A stretch of DNA of 64,000 nt, taken from contig CM041465.1 of the NCBI GenBank assembly GCA_023213395.1, positions 247,573,741 through 247,637,740 on the forward strand, in the 5' to 3' direction. The notes under the pieces are model-generated. The model saw nothing but the letters and a program-made list of their open reading frames with translations. It was not told where the DNA came from and did not search any database. This document shows positions 1-10,120 of the stretch, piece after piece. Every line of letters begins with the position of its first letter. Positions within the stretch are counted from its first letter, which is position 1. Position numbers and translations under genes: made by a program. Origin of the DNA: Cycas panzhihuaensis (lineage: Eukaryota > Cycadophyta).

Positions 1-463
1 CAGGTTTTCATCGGTTGTGCCTCTTTCCACTTTGTCAAAATTCAGTGGCCACTAAGATATACCTAGCATTTGTTCGTTTGGCTGGGGGACTAAATGATTG
101 AATAAAATCTAGTCCTTATTTTTCAAATGGAGCTTGGGCTAAAATTGGATGTAGTGGCATGGAATGATTTTTCCTAGGCTTGCCCACTTGTTGGCAAACA
201 TCACAGCTTCTAACCCATTTCTCTATATCCTCAAACAACATTGGCCACCATAATCCTACTAGCAAAATTTTTCTAGCAATGGGTTCAACTCCTTGATGTC
301 GTGCTGCCACTCCTTCGTGGGCTTCTAAAATCATCGCTTCAACCTCATGTTCTAGTATACATTTTCTTAAAACTCCATCTGGTCTTAACTTATATAGCAT
401 CCATTGAATTAATTGGAATGGAAAGCTCTTTTTTATTAAACTTTGCCTCTCTACTTGTTCCAA
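1..463 (-). pseudogene. Gypsy-1 integrase N-terminal zinc finger and start of catalytic core
   Basis: An open stretch at 116-463 holds the H2C2 zinc-binding domain of a retroviral-type integrase: a histidine pair around AHEGVAARHQG, then the two cysteines of SCDVCQQ, preceded by the usual WWPMLFEDI. After a stop, the remaining 115 bases still read GLDFIQ, the first core motif with its catalytic aspartate, and then leave the window. The integrase joins the cDNA to target DNA in the nucleus. The finger is well preserved, but the copy cannot be functional because the frame breaks between finger and core. The same domain in Gypsy-4 is clearly homologous. Confidence 0.85.
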
Positions 464-479
464 ACCAATCGGTGTTTCC

Positions 480-1990
480 CTTGTGGCGAGATACTATGCA
501 ATACCCTCATACCATTTTGGTACTGCTTCAATGGAAAATAATTCTATATCTGAAAAGTCATCACGCACTCTTGTGGAAGGTTCTCCTTCAACCTTGTTAG
601 ACAGCAAGTTAGGCACCGTATGCTTCTTCCATTTTTAACCACAATCTTGAAATTGAACTCCTGAAATAACATCAACCATTGGCTGATCCTTCTCTACAAG
701 ATGGGTTTGTTTACCAAGTATTGAAGGGCCTGTTGATTTGCAAAGAAAACAAATGGATTAGCCAATAAATAATGCCTAAATTTCTATAAGGCATAAACCA
801 TTCTTAGGCCTTCTCGCTCAGTCATCGAGTAAGTTCGCTCAGCTTGTGTCAATTTCCAATTGGCAAAGTAGATAGGGAGATCTACATTGTTGTCACTTGG
901 TTGAGCCAATACACAACCGATAGGCAACAATGAAGTATCGACATGCACATGAAAAGGTTTTTCCTAATCTGGAAATCTCAACATTGGTGCCTATGCAATT
1001 GTTTTCTTTAACAAACCAAATGCAAGTTGTTGTTGCAACTTCCATTGTCATATTATTTTCTTTTTTAGTAGGTTTCTAAGGGATTAGCTATATGAGCATA
1101 CTCCTTGATAAATTTTTCTATAATATCCAGTTATGCCCAAGAATCCTTTTACCTACTTTGTTGTCTTTGGTGTGGGAAAGTTTAGAATTACTGCCACTTG
1201 TCGAGATTTGTCAACAGACCATCCTTGGTGACCGCATGCCCCAACAAGGATCCAAATGGGACCATAAATGTACATTTAGCTTGATTCAAGCACAAATTGC
1301 TTCTTCTTCATGTTTCTAGCATTAATTGCAAACTACCAAGATGATTTTTCAGCAAGGTATAAACTGTCTAGTCATCCAAGAACACTTCTATTGTCTTTAC
1401 AATTGTTTGTCTTAAAATATCCAAGATTTCTCTTTGGAAGGTAGTTGGGGTATTAGTTAGCCCAAAGGGTATAACTCTATATGCATAGGTTCCCCGTTTA
1501 GTGACAAAAGTTGTTTCAAGCTGGTCTTCTAGGGCAATCTGAACTTGATTGTACCCACTAAAATCATCCGTAAAAGAATACACCTCATGTCCTGCCACCT
1601 TTTCTAAAATGTCTTTGGTGAAAGAAATGGGAAAGGGATCCTTCTTTCTTGCTTTATTTAGAGCTCTGTAATCCACACAAACTTGAGTTTCTCATTTTTC
1701 TTAGGAACTATGACTATTAGACTTACTTATTCATTATTTTTGACTTAGAAAATCTAGTCGACTTCTTCCATTTTATTTAGCTCTGCCTTTACCTTCTCTT
1801 TATATTTGGGATTCTTCCTATAGGGATGTTGCCTAATAGGCTTTGCTCCCTATACAAGTTCTATCCAATGCTGTCCAAACTCTGATGGAATGCCCTTTAG
1901 GTCCTTATAAGACCAGGCAAAGACATCTTTGTATTCAAGGAACAACATTGTAGCTTGCTGCACTGTTTTAGCATCCGAGTAATCTCCCAT
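480..1990 (-). pseudogene. Gypsy-1 reverse transcriptase and RNase H remnant
   Basis: The longest open piece (1368-1676) carries RT motifs: DYRALNK, then SFTDDFSGYNQV, whose aspartate is the motif A catalytic residue, GTYAYRVIPFGLTN, and VFLDD corresponding to the YxDD box. Upstream, out to about 1990, the frame reads EYKDVFAWSYKDLKGIP, the usual RT entry sequence of plant gypsy elements. Downstream, 830-1000 reads as an RNase H start (FHVHVDTS, IGCVLAQ, PIYFANWKL). Several stops and shifts interrupt it. Motif A is intact here, whereas Gypsy-4 has lost that aspartate. Confidence 0.88.
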
Positions 1991-2993
1991 GTTGATTATC
2001 TGGGGTTGTTCTTCTATTCCTATGTTTATCTGCTTTGATTTAAGCTATTCACCTTGCACTGTTTTCTCATCTTGGATTAACGTATAAGATGGAGTTTTAT
2101 CAATCGTTCCGTCTCCATACTCTATAGTAGAGTAAGTAGGAGGAAATTGATGTATTTCGATCAAGTTATCTATAACTATTTCCATTTTAGATTTTTGTTC
2201 AGTGGACTCTATCTAGAAACAATTTTTATCCGCATACATCATTTTTGTTTTGAAACTGGTTAAAATTTCTTGAATTCTCCTATCCTTACTCCGATATGCA
2301 AAACTCTGGCAAAAAATTATAGATAGCAAGTCCCAATCAATCATTTGTGTCTTCTCACAATATTGATACCATGCTACAGAAATACCTTCAAAGGTTTATG
2401 CACACCTTTGGGTCCACTCGACCTTTGGAATGTTGTTCACTATCTAATTCTACGCACATTTTTTTATACGCAATTGGGGATCATCCCCATTTCAAAACAT
2501 TGATAAATTTATTATTAGTTTCTAAAATCTAATTAAAAAATTTAGACTTGTTTCATTCCAAGATTTAAAATTCACACCATGAGCGATGTACCATGCAAAA
2601 GCTTATCCCATCAGGGACAAAGGAACCAAGGAATACCAAAACTCTTCTTGCTATATATCTTTCAGGATTTGAGTACATTCCAAATGTTTTTCAACTTGAA
2701 CGTTATGACCCCAAAACTTTGGAAAATTTTCAAGAATTTCAGAAAAAAAATTGAATTACCTTGAGAAATTTGCAGATTTTGATCTTCTTTTTCTACATCC
2801 TGGACTGTTTGAGGCAAGTCTCCTTTTACTTCCACAGTTCCTTCTTCTTCATCCTCCTTTTGTTCATCGTCTCTGGAGAATTAGGACATAACTCTAGCCT
2901 ATAGCAGGGAGTTGGTCCTTCTTTTTCCCATGCATTTTGAAGCCAACTCATCACATATGAGGATGATGCACTGTTGGGAATTGTTGATTGTAA

Positions 2994-3508
2994 CTAGTAT
3001 GCATTTTCTAAATAGGGACTCACCGTTGGTTCTGCTTCAACAGTTATAGATGAGGCTTTCTGTTCATCTTTAATCTTTTCAATCTGGGGTCCATCAGAAC
3101 ATAATGGTAGAGTTATTGCTTTATTCCTAGCTAAGAGTGTGAAAGTATGCCTCCCCCAATCTTGTATGGCCTTGATAGCCAAGAGCCATGGTTTTCCTAA
3201 CAATGCGGGGTAGGACTTCTTTTGACCTGCATTTAGACAACTGCAAAATCCATTAATACTGTGATTCTTGCCACAATAATCAGAACTTCCATCAATGTCC
3301 CCATTGGTCTAACCTGAAGTTGGTTAGCTAATCTAATTGAATAGGCTAAGGCAAGCACTTCGAGCCTTCCCAGAGCTATCCAAGAAGATTCGGGTAATGC
3401 ATTGACTTCTGACAAGGTCGTTCCAAGAATGACCATTAGAACTCTAGGGTCTACTCCATTATCCTTAATTTCTCTCAACACTGGCTTCTTAATATGATCT
3501 AGCACCAC
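2994..3508 (-). pseudogene. Gypsy-1 aspartic protease remnant
   Basis: Two open pieces (3233-3508 and 2994-3203) align by eye with the protease of Gypsy-4: VNALPESSWIALG here against VNVLPTQTWKKLG there, followed by RLANQL and RPMGTL. The expected catalytic D-S/G-G triad just before VNALP is degraded (the frame reads LSEVNALP), so the enzyme is dead. The second piece ends in the typical GKPWL segment where the flap and C-terminal strand should be. This protease would cleave the Gag-Pol polyprotein. The stretch 1990-2990, between it and the RT, is a low-conservation linker with no recognisable domain. Confidence 0.7.
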
Positions 3509-3914
3509 TTGCTGGAAAATAGTTAGCCTCCCACCATTAGAAAATTACAAAAATCGGAATTGATACTCGTAATTTAGTGAGTAAATCTTTGATAGATTGA
3601 AGTCTCTGCTAGGGATTCTTATCTTCCATCTGAGATGGGGGACTTTGAGGGATTGCCTTCCTCTTATAGATTTGTCTCTTAAACCATTGTTCCTGTTGAA
3701 TCTCCTCCTGTCGGACTTCACTCATTGCCTCTTAAAGAATCTTCACTACTTCTTGGAGTCTCTGCTTTTCAACTACTGGACTCAGAAAATTATCTAGTAC
3801 AGGTGTTGTAGTTGTTTTGCCACTTCGAGTTTGTAAGTACACTGGCACTTCCTTGTCTGAAATGAGTGCAACCAAATTGGTTGTTTGCACTTTCACATTC
3901 TTTGGATAGTCTAC

Positions 3915-5081
3915 TCATTCATGATTTGCAGGTCCACATTCTTCATAAATAAGCTCACCTCTTTTTTTCTCTAGTACACACTCTAATCTATAGTGCCCAC
4001 AGCTTTGGCACATAAAACAATGAATTGGTTTTATCTTGTCTTTAGATTGTTTTCCTAGTCCTTGTTTAGTTTTCTGGAAAAATGCATTATGAACTTCCTC
4101 ATTTGAATTCCTTGGGCTTGATTTGGAAAAGCATTCCCACGGATTGTGGTTAGCCTTTCTACAATACTCACACCACTTCACTAGTTCGATATGTTCATTT
4201 TTATGTGACTTTGCTAATTGCAAGGTGGGGGGCACAAAATGTTATCCCTGGACTTTTCTAGGCATAACCAGGTTAATTCTGTACGTAACTTCTCCACGTC
4301 TTGATTCTGCTGCATGCTTATAGGCACAGGCATGGTGGTTGTTGTTTCAACATCTCTACTTCCTTCTTGAGTGCCTCAATCTTTGGATTTGTTCCCATTT
4401 GTGGTGTTTGCAATGCTTGTTGGCCATTCATCAATAGAGGTTGCACTCTTGCACCTGCCTGTGAGAGTTGGGAGAAGGCTGCTACTGTTTGAAAAGTTGA
4501 ATGCATTGCTATTGAGAATATGCTATTTTCATTTGGTTCTTAAACTTCAAAACTAGTTCTTGTACTTGCTTATAATTATGCATCGGATGCAACATGACTT
4601 TGTCCCTTAATTGTGGCACTAGTCCTTGCACAAAATACTTCCTTGATATCATAGGATTAATCGTCGTTGTTGGCTGCATCTTATTCATTATTATTCTCAT
4701 TCGTCCATCAAAATCATTCACTGATTCTCCAGGACATTATCTTATTTCTTCCAGTGCTTGAAATATTGCCATTGGATCTCTCAACTTTTGAAAACGATCT
4801 AAGAATTGGACCTACAATTGATCCCAAGATAGATTTTGCATAGCTACATATTGGAACTAGGCAATTGCTACTCCTCGTAACATGGAGAAGAATCGAGCTT
4901 TGTTATCATCGGGATTTACGATTCTTTTGATTTATAACATGTTTCAAAATAATGCCAAATGATCTCCTAGGTCCATATACCTATTAGATTGTAAGCTTGA
5001 AAAAGTAGAATCACTTTGGACAATAATACAAGGGGCTATAGATCCTACTCCACCTCTTGCCGTTTTCCTCCTGCTACACAT
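3915..5081 (-). pseudogene. Gypsy-1 gag (capsid and three-knuckle nucleocapsid) remnant
   Basis: The capsid part (4509-5081) reads from a plausible ATG at 5081 (MCSRRKTARGG) through FFSMLRG and DRFQKLRDPM to CPGESVNDFDGRM and LRDKVMLHP, the retrotransposon gag pattern. The nucleocapsid (3915-4235) has two intact CX2CX4HX4C knuckles (CEYC..H..C and CFMC..H..C) and a third degenerate one (EECGPANHE). Gag would form the particle and bind element RNA. At least five stops interrupt it. The same three-knuckle layout occurs in Gypsy-4, so it is a shared family trait rather than a local duplication. Confidence 0.85.
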
Positions 5082-5311
5082 CCTCTCTATCAGGGGTTGC
5101 TGTTACACCAAAAGCCCCAGGGTGATTTGGGAAGAGGACTTCCTCGGGATAGTTAGTGTCACGTGCTCCAACACTCCCTCGTCACGAGGAGTCGGCTATA
5201 CCTACACGGCATGCATGTCCACCACGACATTCCTCGGCGGCCACTCCCCTGCCTTCACGTATGTCCGGGTGCGCTACCGCGGTAACACAGGACCGGTTTT
5301 GAACCCTGGCC
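5082..5311 (-). other. Gypsy-1 GC-rich untranslated leader
   Basis: About 230 bases between the primer-binding site and the gag ATG are markedly GC-rich against the AT-rich surroundings, with several CpG and CCGCGG-type stretches. No coding signal is seen. Position and composition fit the 5' leader of an LTR retrotransposon, normally the packaging and dimerisation region. Confidence 0.6.
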
Positions 5312-5323
5312 GCTCTGATACCA
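5312..5323 (-). promoter_or_regulatory. Primer-binding site of Gypsy-1 (initiator tRNA-Met)
   Basis: The minus strand reads TGGTATCAGAGC, complementary to the 3' end of plant initiator methionine tRNA, the usual minus-strand primer of plant LTR elements. It lies two bases from the inverted repeat at 5326, where the inner edge of a 5' LTR is expected. Confidence 0.88.
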
Positions 5324-5325
5324 CT

Positions 5326-5576
5326 TGTTGAGGGAATGGATCTAGGGATCTAGTGCACTAACACTACACAATGGCAAATAGTGGAGACAAGCACAATGTA
5401 CTCAACAAGAGAAATGCATATAAGCTGAAATTACATGGAGAGTGATCATATTCTACACTTTTCCTCTTTGAGCTCAAGCTATTAGCATTTCTCTTGTTGA
5501 GTACATTGTGCTTGTCTCCACTATTTGCCATTGTGTAGTGTTAGTGCACTAGATCCCTAGATCCATTCCCTCAACA
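5326..5576. repeat. Perfect 92-bp inverted repeat with 67-bp loop, at the 5' LTR position of Gypsy-1
   Basis: The left arm (5326-5417) and right arm (5485-5576) are exact reverse complements over 92 bases by eye. The unit starts TGTTGAGGG and ends CCCTCAACA, so its ends have the TG...CA form of an LTR. It sits where the 5' LTR should be, directly outside the PBS. The loop is AT-rich with no ORF. No clear target-site duplication flanks it (CCACT on the left, CTCTC on the right). It may be a rearranged LTR, a foldback element or a template-switch artefact. Confidence 0.9.
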
Positions 5577-6265
5577 CTCTCGGCATACCCCCTGGTGGTG
5601 GACTGCCTCCTTCAACATTAGTGATAGTGACTAATTTTGTAACAAAGTCCCTATCCTCTACCCATATTTCCTCCTGATGGTGAAATGCCACACCCTCCTG
5701 CACTGCTCCCTCTTGGACATGCCATTGGAGACTTAAAAAAGGGATTCAATATGGGGCTAAGAGGAGTTTTGACCTCTACGAGATGATGGTTCCACCCTTG
5801 ATTTGTCGTGATGTACAATTCCAATTCTATTGAGTTACCTTCATTTTCAGGTAATATTGTTTCCTTCATAAATTCTTTTGCGGCCACGTCCTTTTGTAAT
5901 ATGTCACTTTCAACAGGATCCTCTTCCAATGCACACCTCTAGTCTTCTTCAGTCTGGACTGCTTGATCTTTGGTGGGACCTCCACTTACTTGTATGTCCA
6001 TCCAGTCTTTCTTTTTTGTCTTACTTCCACTACTCAACTCCCTCCTTTCTGTTGAGTTTGCAGGCAGTCGCCTCTTCACCTGCTTTTTGGGAGTGACTGT
6101 GAATCTGGGCTTTTGTACTCCTCCCCGTAGTCTATCCCTTTCCCAATGCTCTTTGCGTTCTTGGTGTGTCTTAGATTTTCCTTCTACTATGTCCTTGGGT
6201 GGCATGGAAGAGGTGCAATGCTCTTCGCCTTTTCTTCTCCAGATTCTAGTAGGCAATGGAACCAA
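5577..6265 (-). pseudogene. Unidentified coding-like remnant
   Basis: I do not recognise this product. Two minus-strand open pieces, 5939-6265 and 5651-5929, follow each other with a single stop between them. After an apparent frameshift the reading continues (HHQEEIWVEDRDFVTKL, then GGSPPPGGMPR) right up to the inverted repeat. The first piece is very basic (many K and R, including KTKKKDW). The second is acidic (ENEGNSIELEL). No transmembrane segment, zinc knuckle or polymerase motif is visible. It could be an extra ORF or gag of another retroelement, or a host exon cut by Gypsy-1. Confidence 0.35.
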
Positions 6266-6630
6266 TGTGGGCCTATGAACTATTTCCTATTTCTACAACA
6301 ATGTTACGATCCATATATAGAATAGGCACAAGACACAACATCAAAATGAACATAAACCATCTCTTTCATTATGAAAGGGAACTGCGTCTGGTCCTCTCAC
6401 AACCAGACATAGACCTGAACAGTACAAAAGTTTTCAGTTGCTGGGCGTCAAAATTTGGAGCAAGAAGATACATGCATATTTTTAATATACACATGCACAC
6501 ACACTTGATACTTAAATATACACTTTCAATCAGTTTTATACAAAACAAATTATCATAGCTGTTGAACCCACTGGCAGTTAACCTATATGATAATTAGTTG
6601 CCACAGAAGAAGGTTCCAATTATTTCTATA
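6266..6630. other. No recognisable feature
   Basis: AT-rich sequence with short spurious ORFs only. I see no domain, repeat or element boundary here. Confidence 0.5.
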
Positions 6631-6639
6631 ATATAATTC

Positions 6640-7105
6640 GATCTTGACTGCAATATGGTCGTAACTGTGACTTGTGTGTGAGATCTGATCGTGATTACGG
6701 CTTGTAGTTTGCGAGGTGGTTGTCTTTGCGACTATGGATGGCGATTCGGTCCCACTTGGGATTCCAATTGCAACCTGGGCGTAACTGCTACAATCACGAC
6801 CCGGTCGCACCTGCTCCTGTGATTGCGATTTGGTCACATCTATAATTCTAATTGTGACTTGGTCATAGTTGTTGCTGCAATCATGACTTAGTCGCACCTT
6901 CTCCTATAATCATGACCTGGTTGCACTTGCTCTTGTAATCATAACTCGGTCGCATCTGCTCCTGTGATCACGACTTGGTCACACTTGTTCTTGAAGTCAT
7001 AACCTAGTCACACCTGTGATTCTGATTGCAACCTGGTCATGGATTCTATTGCAATCATGACTCGGTTGCACCTATTGCCATTATTGTAACCCGATCATGC
7101 TTTCT
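6640..7105 (+). repeat. Degenerate tandem array, unit about 29 bp, in an LTR U3-like position
   Basis: At least ten consecutive imperfect copies of a unit close to AATCATGACYTGGTCGCACY plus TGCTCYTGT are readable, best between 6790 and 7090. The array stops just before a TATA-like CTATATATAC (about 7107-7116), which is followed by an LTR R-U5-like segment. The short ORF read through it is only repeat translation. Such arrays in U3 often hold enhancer elements; that function here is inference. Confidence 0.75.
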
Positions 7106-7357
7106 ATATATACAATTGTGAACCCCAAAATTCGCTGTACATTTTCCAAGGCACACAATTTTCTCAAGTTAGTATTATGCTACTGAAGCTATTCTGTTAG
7201 GTTGAGCAGTAGAATAATTCTCCTCCTTATCTAGTGTTATGTTGTGTAGCTTATGCTTGCTTTGTCAAGCTTTTAATCAATCTTTCATCTTTGTATGTTC
7301 ATGAGTTGTCCTCTCTGTCTCCTCAAATAGATCTTGTTATGTTATTGTGTTCTTTCA
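7106..7357 (+). mobile_element. LTR 3' part (solo or truncated), same R-U5 family as the palindrome at 47.7-49.2 kb
   Basis: From about 7160 the sequence matches by eye the LTR end at 47880-48083: GTTAGGTTGAGCAGTAGAATAATTCTCCTCC followed by TCCTCTCTGTCTCCT in 20-base or shorter shared blocks, then ATCTTGTTATG. It ends ...TTCTTTCA, matching the ...ATTTCA end of the other LTR, but no primer-binding site follows. It is therefore a solo or truncated LTR. The upstream U3 parts differ between the two loci. Confidence 0.65.
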
Positions 7358-7419
7358 CTCTCTTCTACGTTAGATAGCCCCTGGAGATAGCTAAGTGCAT
7401 TAACTCATTTTGATGATAC

Positions 7420-8330
7420 TAGAAAACTAAAGTTTAATCTTAGCAAGAGTAAGATCGTGATCTTCAATGCCTCTAGATATATCATCTCTAGGCTATTGTT
7501 TACTTTTTGGGGTTAGCTAGTGGAGATAATATCATCTAGTACCCTATTTGGTCCTATTTTCAGCATGTGCTTAATGACTTGACATTGATTTAACAAGGGG
7601 AATGCATGATTGTTGCTTCTTGAGAGACCATGGTTTTAGTTGCACCTCCAAGATGTTTGTGCTATGTGGCTTCTCTTTGGCATCTCATTTAGACTCTCAA
7701 TTTATATGGCTTGGAGGGGTAGAGACCAATCTTATCTTTGATAGATTAGACATGGATTGATTGAGTTTGAACTCTTTTGCTTTCTTAGATCATTTATAGT
7801 AAGTGCACAATCCCTCTGTATATTGTACAAGTAGTTTTTGGTGCATGTGCTTTATGCCTTTTGACCATTTTTGAGATTACCTCATATTTGCATAGATTTA
7901 GGCACATGGTAGAAAACCACAACAAGGAAGGAAGATACTCATATTTCTCTCTTTACACTTCATGAGATTTGGCTTCTATTGGTTAGAATCAACCTAGTCA
8001 TAGATCTTTGTGTTGCTAGGCTAAAGTTTCAACCTTATGTTAATTGTTTGAAATGTTTATTACTCAACTACCTCCCACTTGGTTCTCCCTTGATCATATT
8101 AATTTCATTCCATCTAAGAGAGTGATTAATTAGCCTATTAGAGAGGAGATCTACAAACCATACTTAGAAGTTGCATGGATATCTCTGCATGGAGAGTTTA
8201 GCCTCAAATCATCATTTGACCTTCAACATCTTCTTAGCATTGTTGGTGACATTATTACTTCTCTACGATATGTAGACTTCTACTTGCCATATGGTTTGAG
8301 ATTCCCAATGGTTAGTGTACTGTATGTCCT
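7420..8330 (+). pseudogene. Non-LTR (LINE-type) reverse transcriptase C-terminal remnant
   Basis: The start reads KSKIVIFNASR, the KTKVMIF-type motif found after the RT palm of plant LINEs. It is followed by LLLERPW and LHLQDV, then a long C-terminal region. Around 8105-8320 the frame is clean for more than 60 codons (IREEIYKPYLEVAW, SIVGDIITSLRYVDFYLP), with one stop near its beginning. Several stops and shifts interrupt the earlier part. I base the LINE call on recalled family patterns, not a search. No poly-A tail or target-site duplication could be assigned. It is 5' truncated, as is usual for LINEs. Confidence 0.5.
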
Positions 8331-9396
8331 CACTGGCTTAGGGTGGAAATTCTGCACCTTTTTCACAGAGAAAAATGTATCTACCTACTATTTTCATTAG
8401 ACTCTGAGATAGAGGGATGTGTTATTTTCTGTCACCTTGTATGTTATAAGATCAAAGGTAGATGTCATTGTTTATTGAAGGATTTTAGAGACTTATGTTC
8501 AATGTTCATTTTATATGATGACAAAAGATGCGTAGGTTTCTCCCTTTTTAAGAATTTTTTTTCCCTTTGAAGGAGCCACCCACTACATGCATGATTTTCC
8601 TTGTCTAAATCTAGACATAGCTCCCTTTGAAGTCGTAGGAGGCCTAGCGTCTCATCAAAGTTTTCCTAACAACTTGAGTAATTAGTTAGTTCTCCTTACA
8701 ACTTGGATGTAAGAGGAGAAATGTGGTGGGATATTATAGCTACTATACTAGGAGGTAAGCCCTCTAAAAAAATTTCTTTTAGTTGCATTTCATATGTTAC
8801 TTTGACCTCAACCTTGAGTATTAGGTGAGATTGGGAGAGGCAACCTGAAGGATTTTGCAATAGGGATCATCATTAATAGCTTCCCAATGATTGACTAATC
8901 TTTGCCAGATGAATTTATTTAACAAGTTATTAAAGATTTTATAGTTGATTACCATGAAGATGAGATTGTTGAAGCCTTTAGGACACGATTGTCAACATAT
9001 ACTTAGACTTGTTAGAGTGTGCCCTCCACCTACCTACCTTTCTTGTTTTGGGGATCAAAGTCTTCTATGTATAATACCCATTGACATTTGTAATATTTCA
9101 TATATATTTGGGGATTGTGTTATTCTTATGACTATTCATATAGGACTTAGGTTCGAGATATTGTAGGCACTCCCTCTTGATATAGTATTATAAGATGTTT
9201 ATTTAATCAATCCCATTGATCAATTTTGGTTATTTGTTGACATTAATGTAATTTCCTTTCATTTCTTTTATGGTGCTTTTCAAAGGGCCTATTTGGGGCC
9301 TCGTCATGCTATCTTCTTGCAATGGATTTATTCTCAACTTGTTTTGGGAGCACATATATTGGGATGTAATCTCTTATCGTTTTCTTGATATGGCAG
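8331..9396 (+). other. ISA3: Presumed ISA3 intron sequence without recognised genes
   Basis: AT-rich DNA with scattered short ORFs, ending in a pyrimidine-containing tract and the acceptor TATGGCAG before the first visible ISA3 exon. The preceding ISA3 coding segment (the part before RYWV) was searched for by eye in 5.6-9.4 kb and not found, so the intron probably starts outside the window. Confidence 0.5.
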
Positions 9397-9468
9397 GTAT
9401 TGGGTTATCGAAATGCATGTTGATGGTTTTCGCTTTGATCTTGCATCAATCATGACTCGGGCTTGCAG
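9397..9468 (+). CDS. ISA3: Isoamylase (ISA3-like) exon with the catalytic nucleophile
   Basis: The 72-bp exon is bordered by AG at 9395-9396 and GT at 9469-9470. It encodes [20 protein letters not shown] followed by RAC, with split codons at both ends (1 + 69 + 2 bases). The GFRFD box is conserved region II of glycoside hydrolase family 13, and its aspartate is the nucleophile that forms the covalent glucosyl intermediate. Plant isoamylase 3 hydrolyses alpha-1,6 branches of short-branched glucans in the plastid during starch breakdown. This segment is nearly identical in wording to known plant ISA proteins, so the family is secure; ISA3 rather than ISA1 or ISA2 rests on this and the next two exons. 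Confidence 0.9.
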
Positions 9469-9581
9469 GTTTATTGCTTCTTTCATTCAGTTACTAAGAT
9501 TAATTTTTTTATATATATGTCTTACAGATTGTACTTGGGCATTAGTTATAAGAATTTGACTATTCATATATGGTTTTGAAG

Positions 9582-9708
9582 TTTGTGGGATGGAGCCAAT
9601 GTATTTGGCAATGACATAGAAGGGGATTTCTTGACAACTGGAACACCTTTAAATGAACCTCCCTTGATTGATATGATTAGCAATGATCCGGTCCTTTGTG
9701 GTGTAAAG
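9582..9708 (+). CDS. ISA3: Isoamylase (ISA3-like) exon
   Basis: The 127-bp exon runs from an AG acceptor (9580-9581) to a GT donor (9709-9710). It completes the split serine of the previous exon and reads LWDGANVFGNDIEGDFLTTG, then TPLNEPPLIDMISNDPVLCG and VK. The pattern 'LWD.ANV.G..(V/I)EGD' and 'IDMISNDP' is characteristic of plant ISA3, including the insertion after the nucleophile box. The intron before it is only 113 bp and the one after it 325 bp, so this cluster kept its compact structure while the next intron grew to 24.5 kb. No stops and consistent phase suggest a functional gene. Confidence 0.9.
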
Positions 9709-10033
9709 GTAAATTCCATGTATCTTTTTTGCCAAATTTACTAATTTGTAAATTTCATTTAAACTACTTTCATTGATTGTTAAATGTATGTTTCAAACTA
9801 TGTATGTGTATAACAATTTGCATTGTCCTTGGGGGCACATGTTAAGTTGTGAAGATGCATGTTGAAACCTGATCAATTATCCATCTTAATTCTTTTCATA
9901 TCTTTTGTTTGCACATTTTTAGGAAGTATGAATGTTAGGCTTTGGAGCCAACTTCATTTAGCAACTACCTTTAGTGACTTGAAATCATCTATTATATTAT
10001 ATCTTACTTCTTCTATATTCATGTCTTGAACAG

Positions 10034-10120
10034 CTTATAGCTGAAGCATGGGATACAGGTGGCCTATATCAAGTTGGTAGCTTTCCACATTGGGGTATGT
10101 GGTCAGAGTGGAATGGACAG
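10034..10120 (+). CDS. ISA3: Isoamylase (ISA3-like) exon with the catalytic acid/base
   Basis: The 87-bp, 29-codon phase-0 exon follows TTGAACAG and precedes GTAATT. It reads [20 protein letters not shown] and then [15 protein letters not shown] is GH13 conserved region III, and its glutamate is the general acid/base. [12 protein letters not shown] is a hallmark of plant and bacterial isoamylases. With the nucleophile exon upstream, two of the three catalytic carboxylates are covered. The third, in the HDG box of region IV, should lie in an exon beyond the window. Confidence 0.92.

Larger units (their letters stand above)
1..5325 (-). mobile_element. Gypsy-1: decayed Ty3/gypsy retrotransposon, 3' end beyond window
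   Basis: Reading leftwards, the order is primer-binding site (5312-5323), GC-rich leader, gag, zinc knuckles, protease, RT, RNase H, integrase zinc finger and the start of the integrase core, which runs off the left edge. This PR-RT-RH-IN order is diagnostic of Ty3/gypsy. Stops and frameshifts break every domain, so the copy is old. It is a relative of Gypsy-4 at the right end of the window: both share the three-knuckle nucleocapsid, the FSGYNQV RT motif and an AHEGVA integrase finger. It lies upstream of the first visible ISA3 exon, presumably in an upstream intron. Confidence 0.9.

Noticed and set aside
5312-5323. tRNA gene at TGGTATCAGAGC motifs
   Set aside because: Only the 12-base primer-binding complement is present and no cloverleaf can be formed around it.
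6640-7105. CRISPR-like array
   Set aside because: Units are contiguous, degenerate and without spacers, in plant nuclear DNA next to an LTR TATA box.
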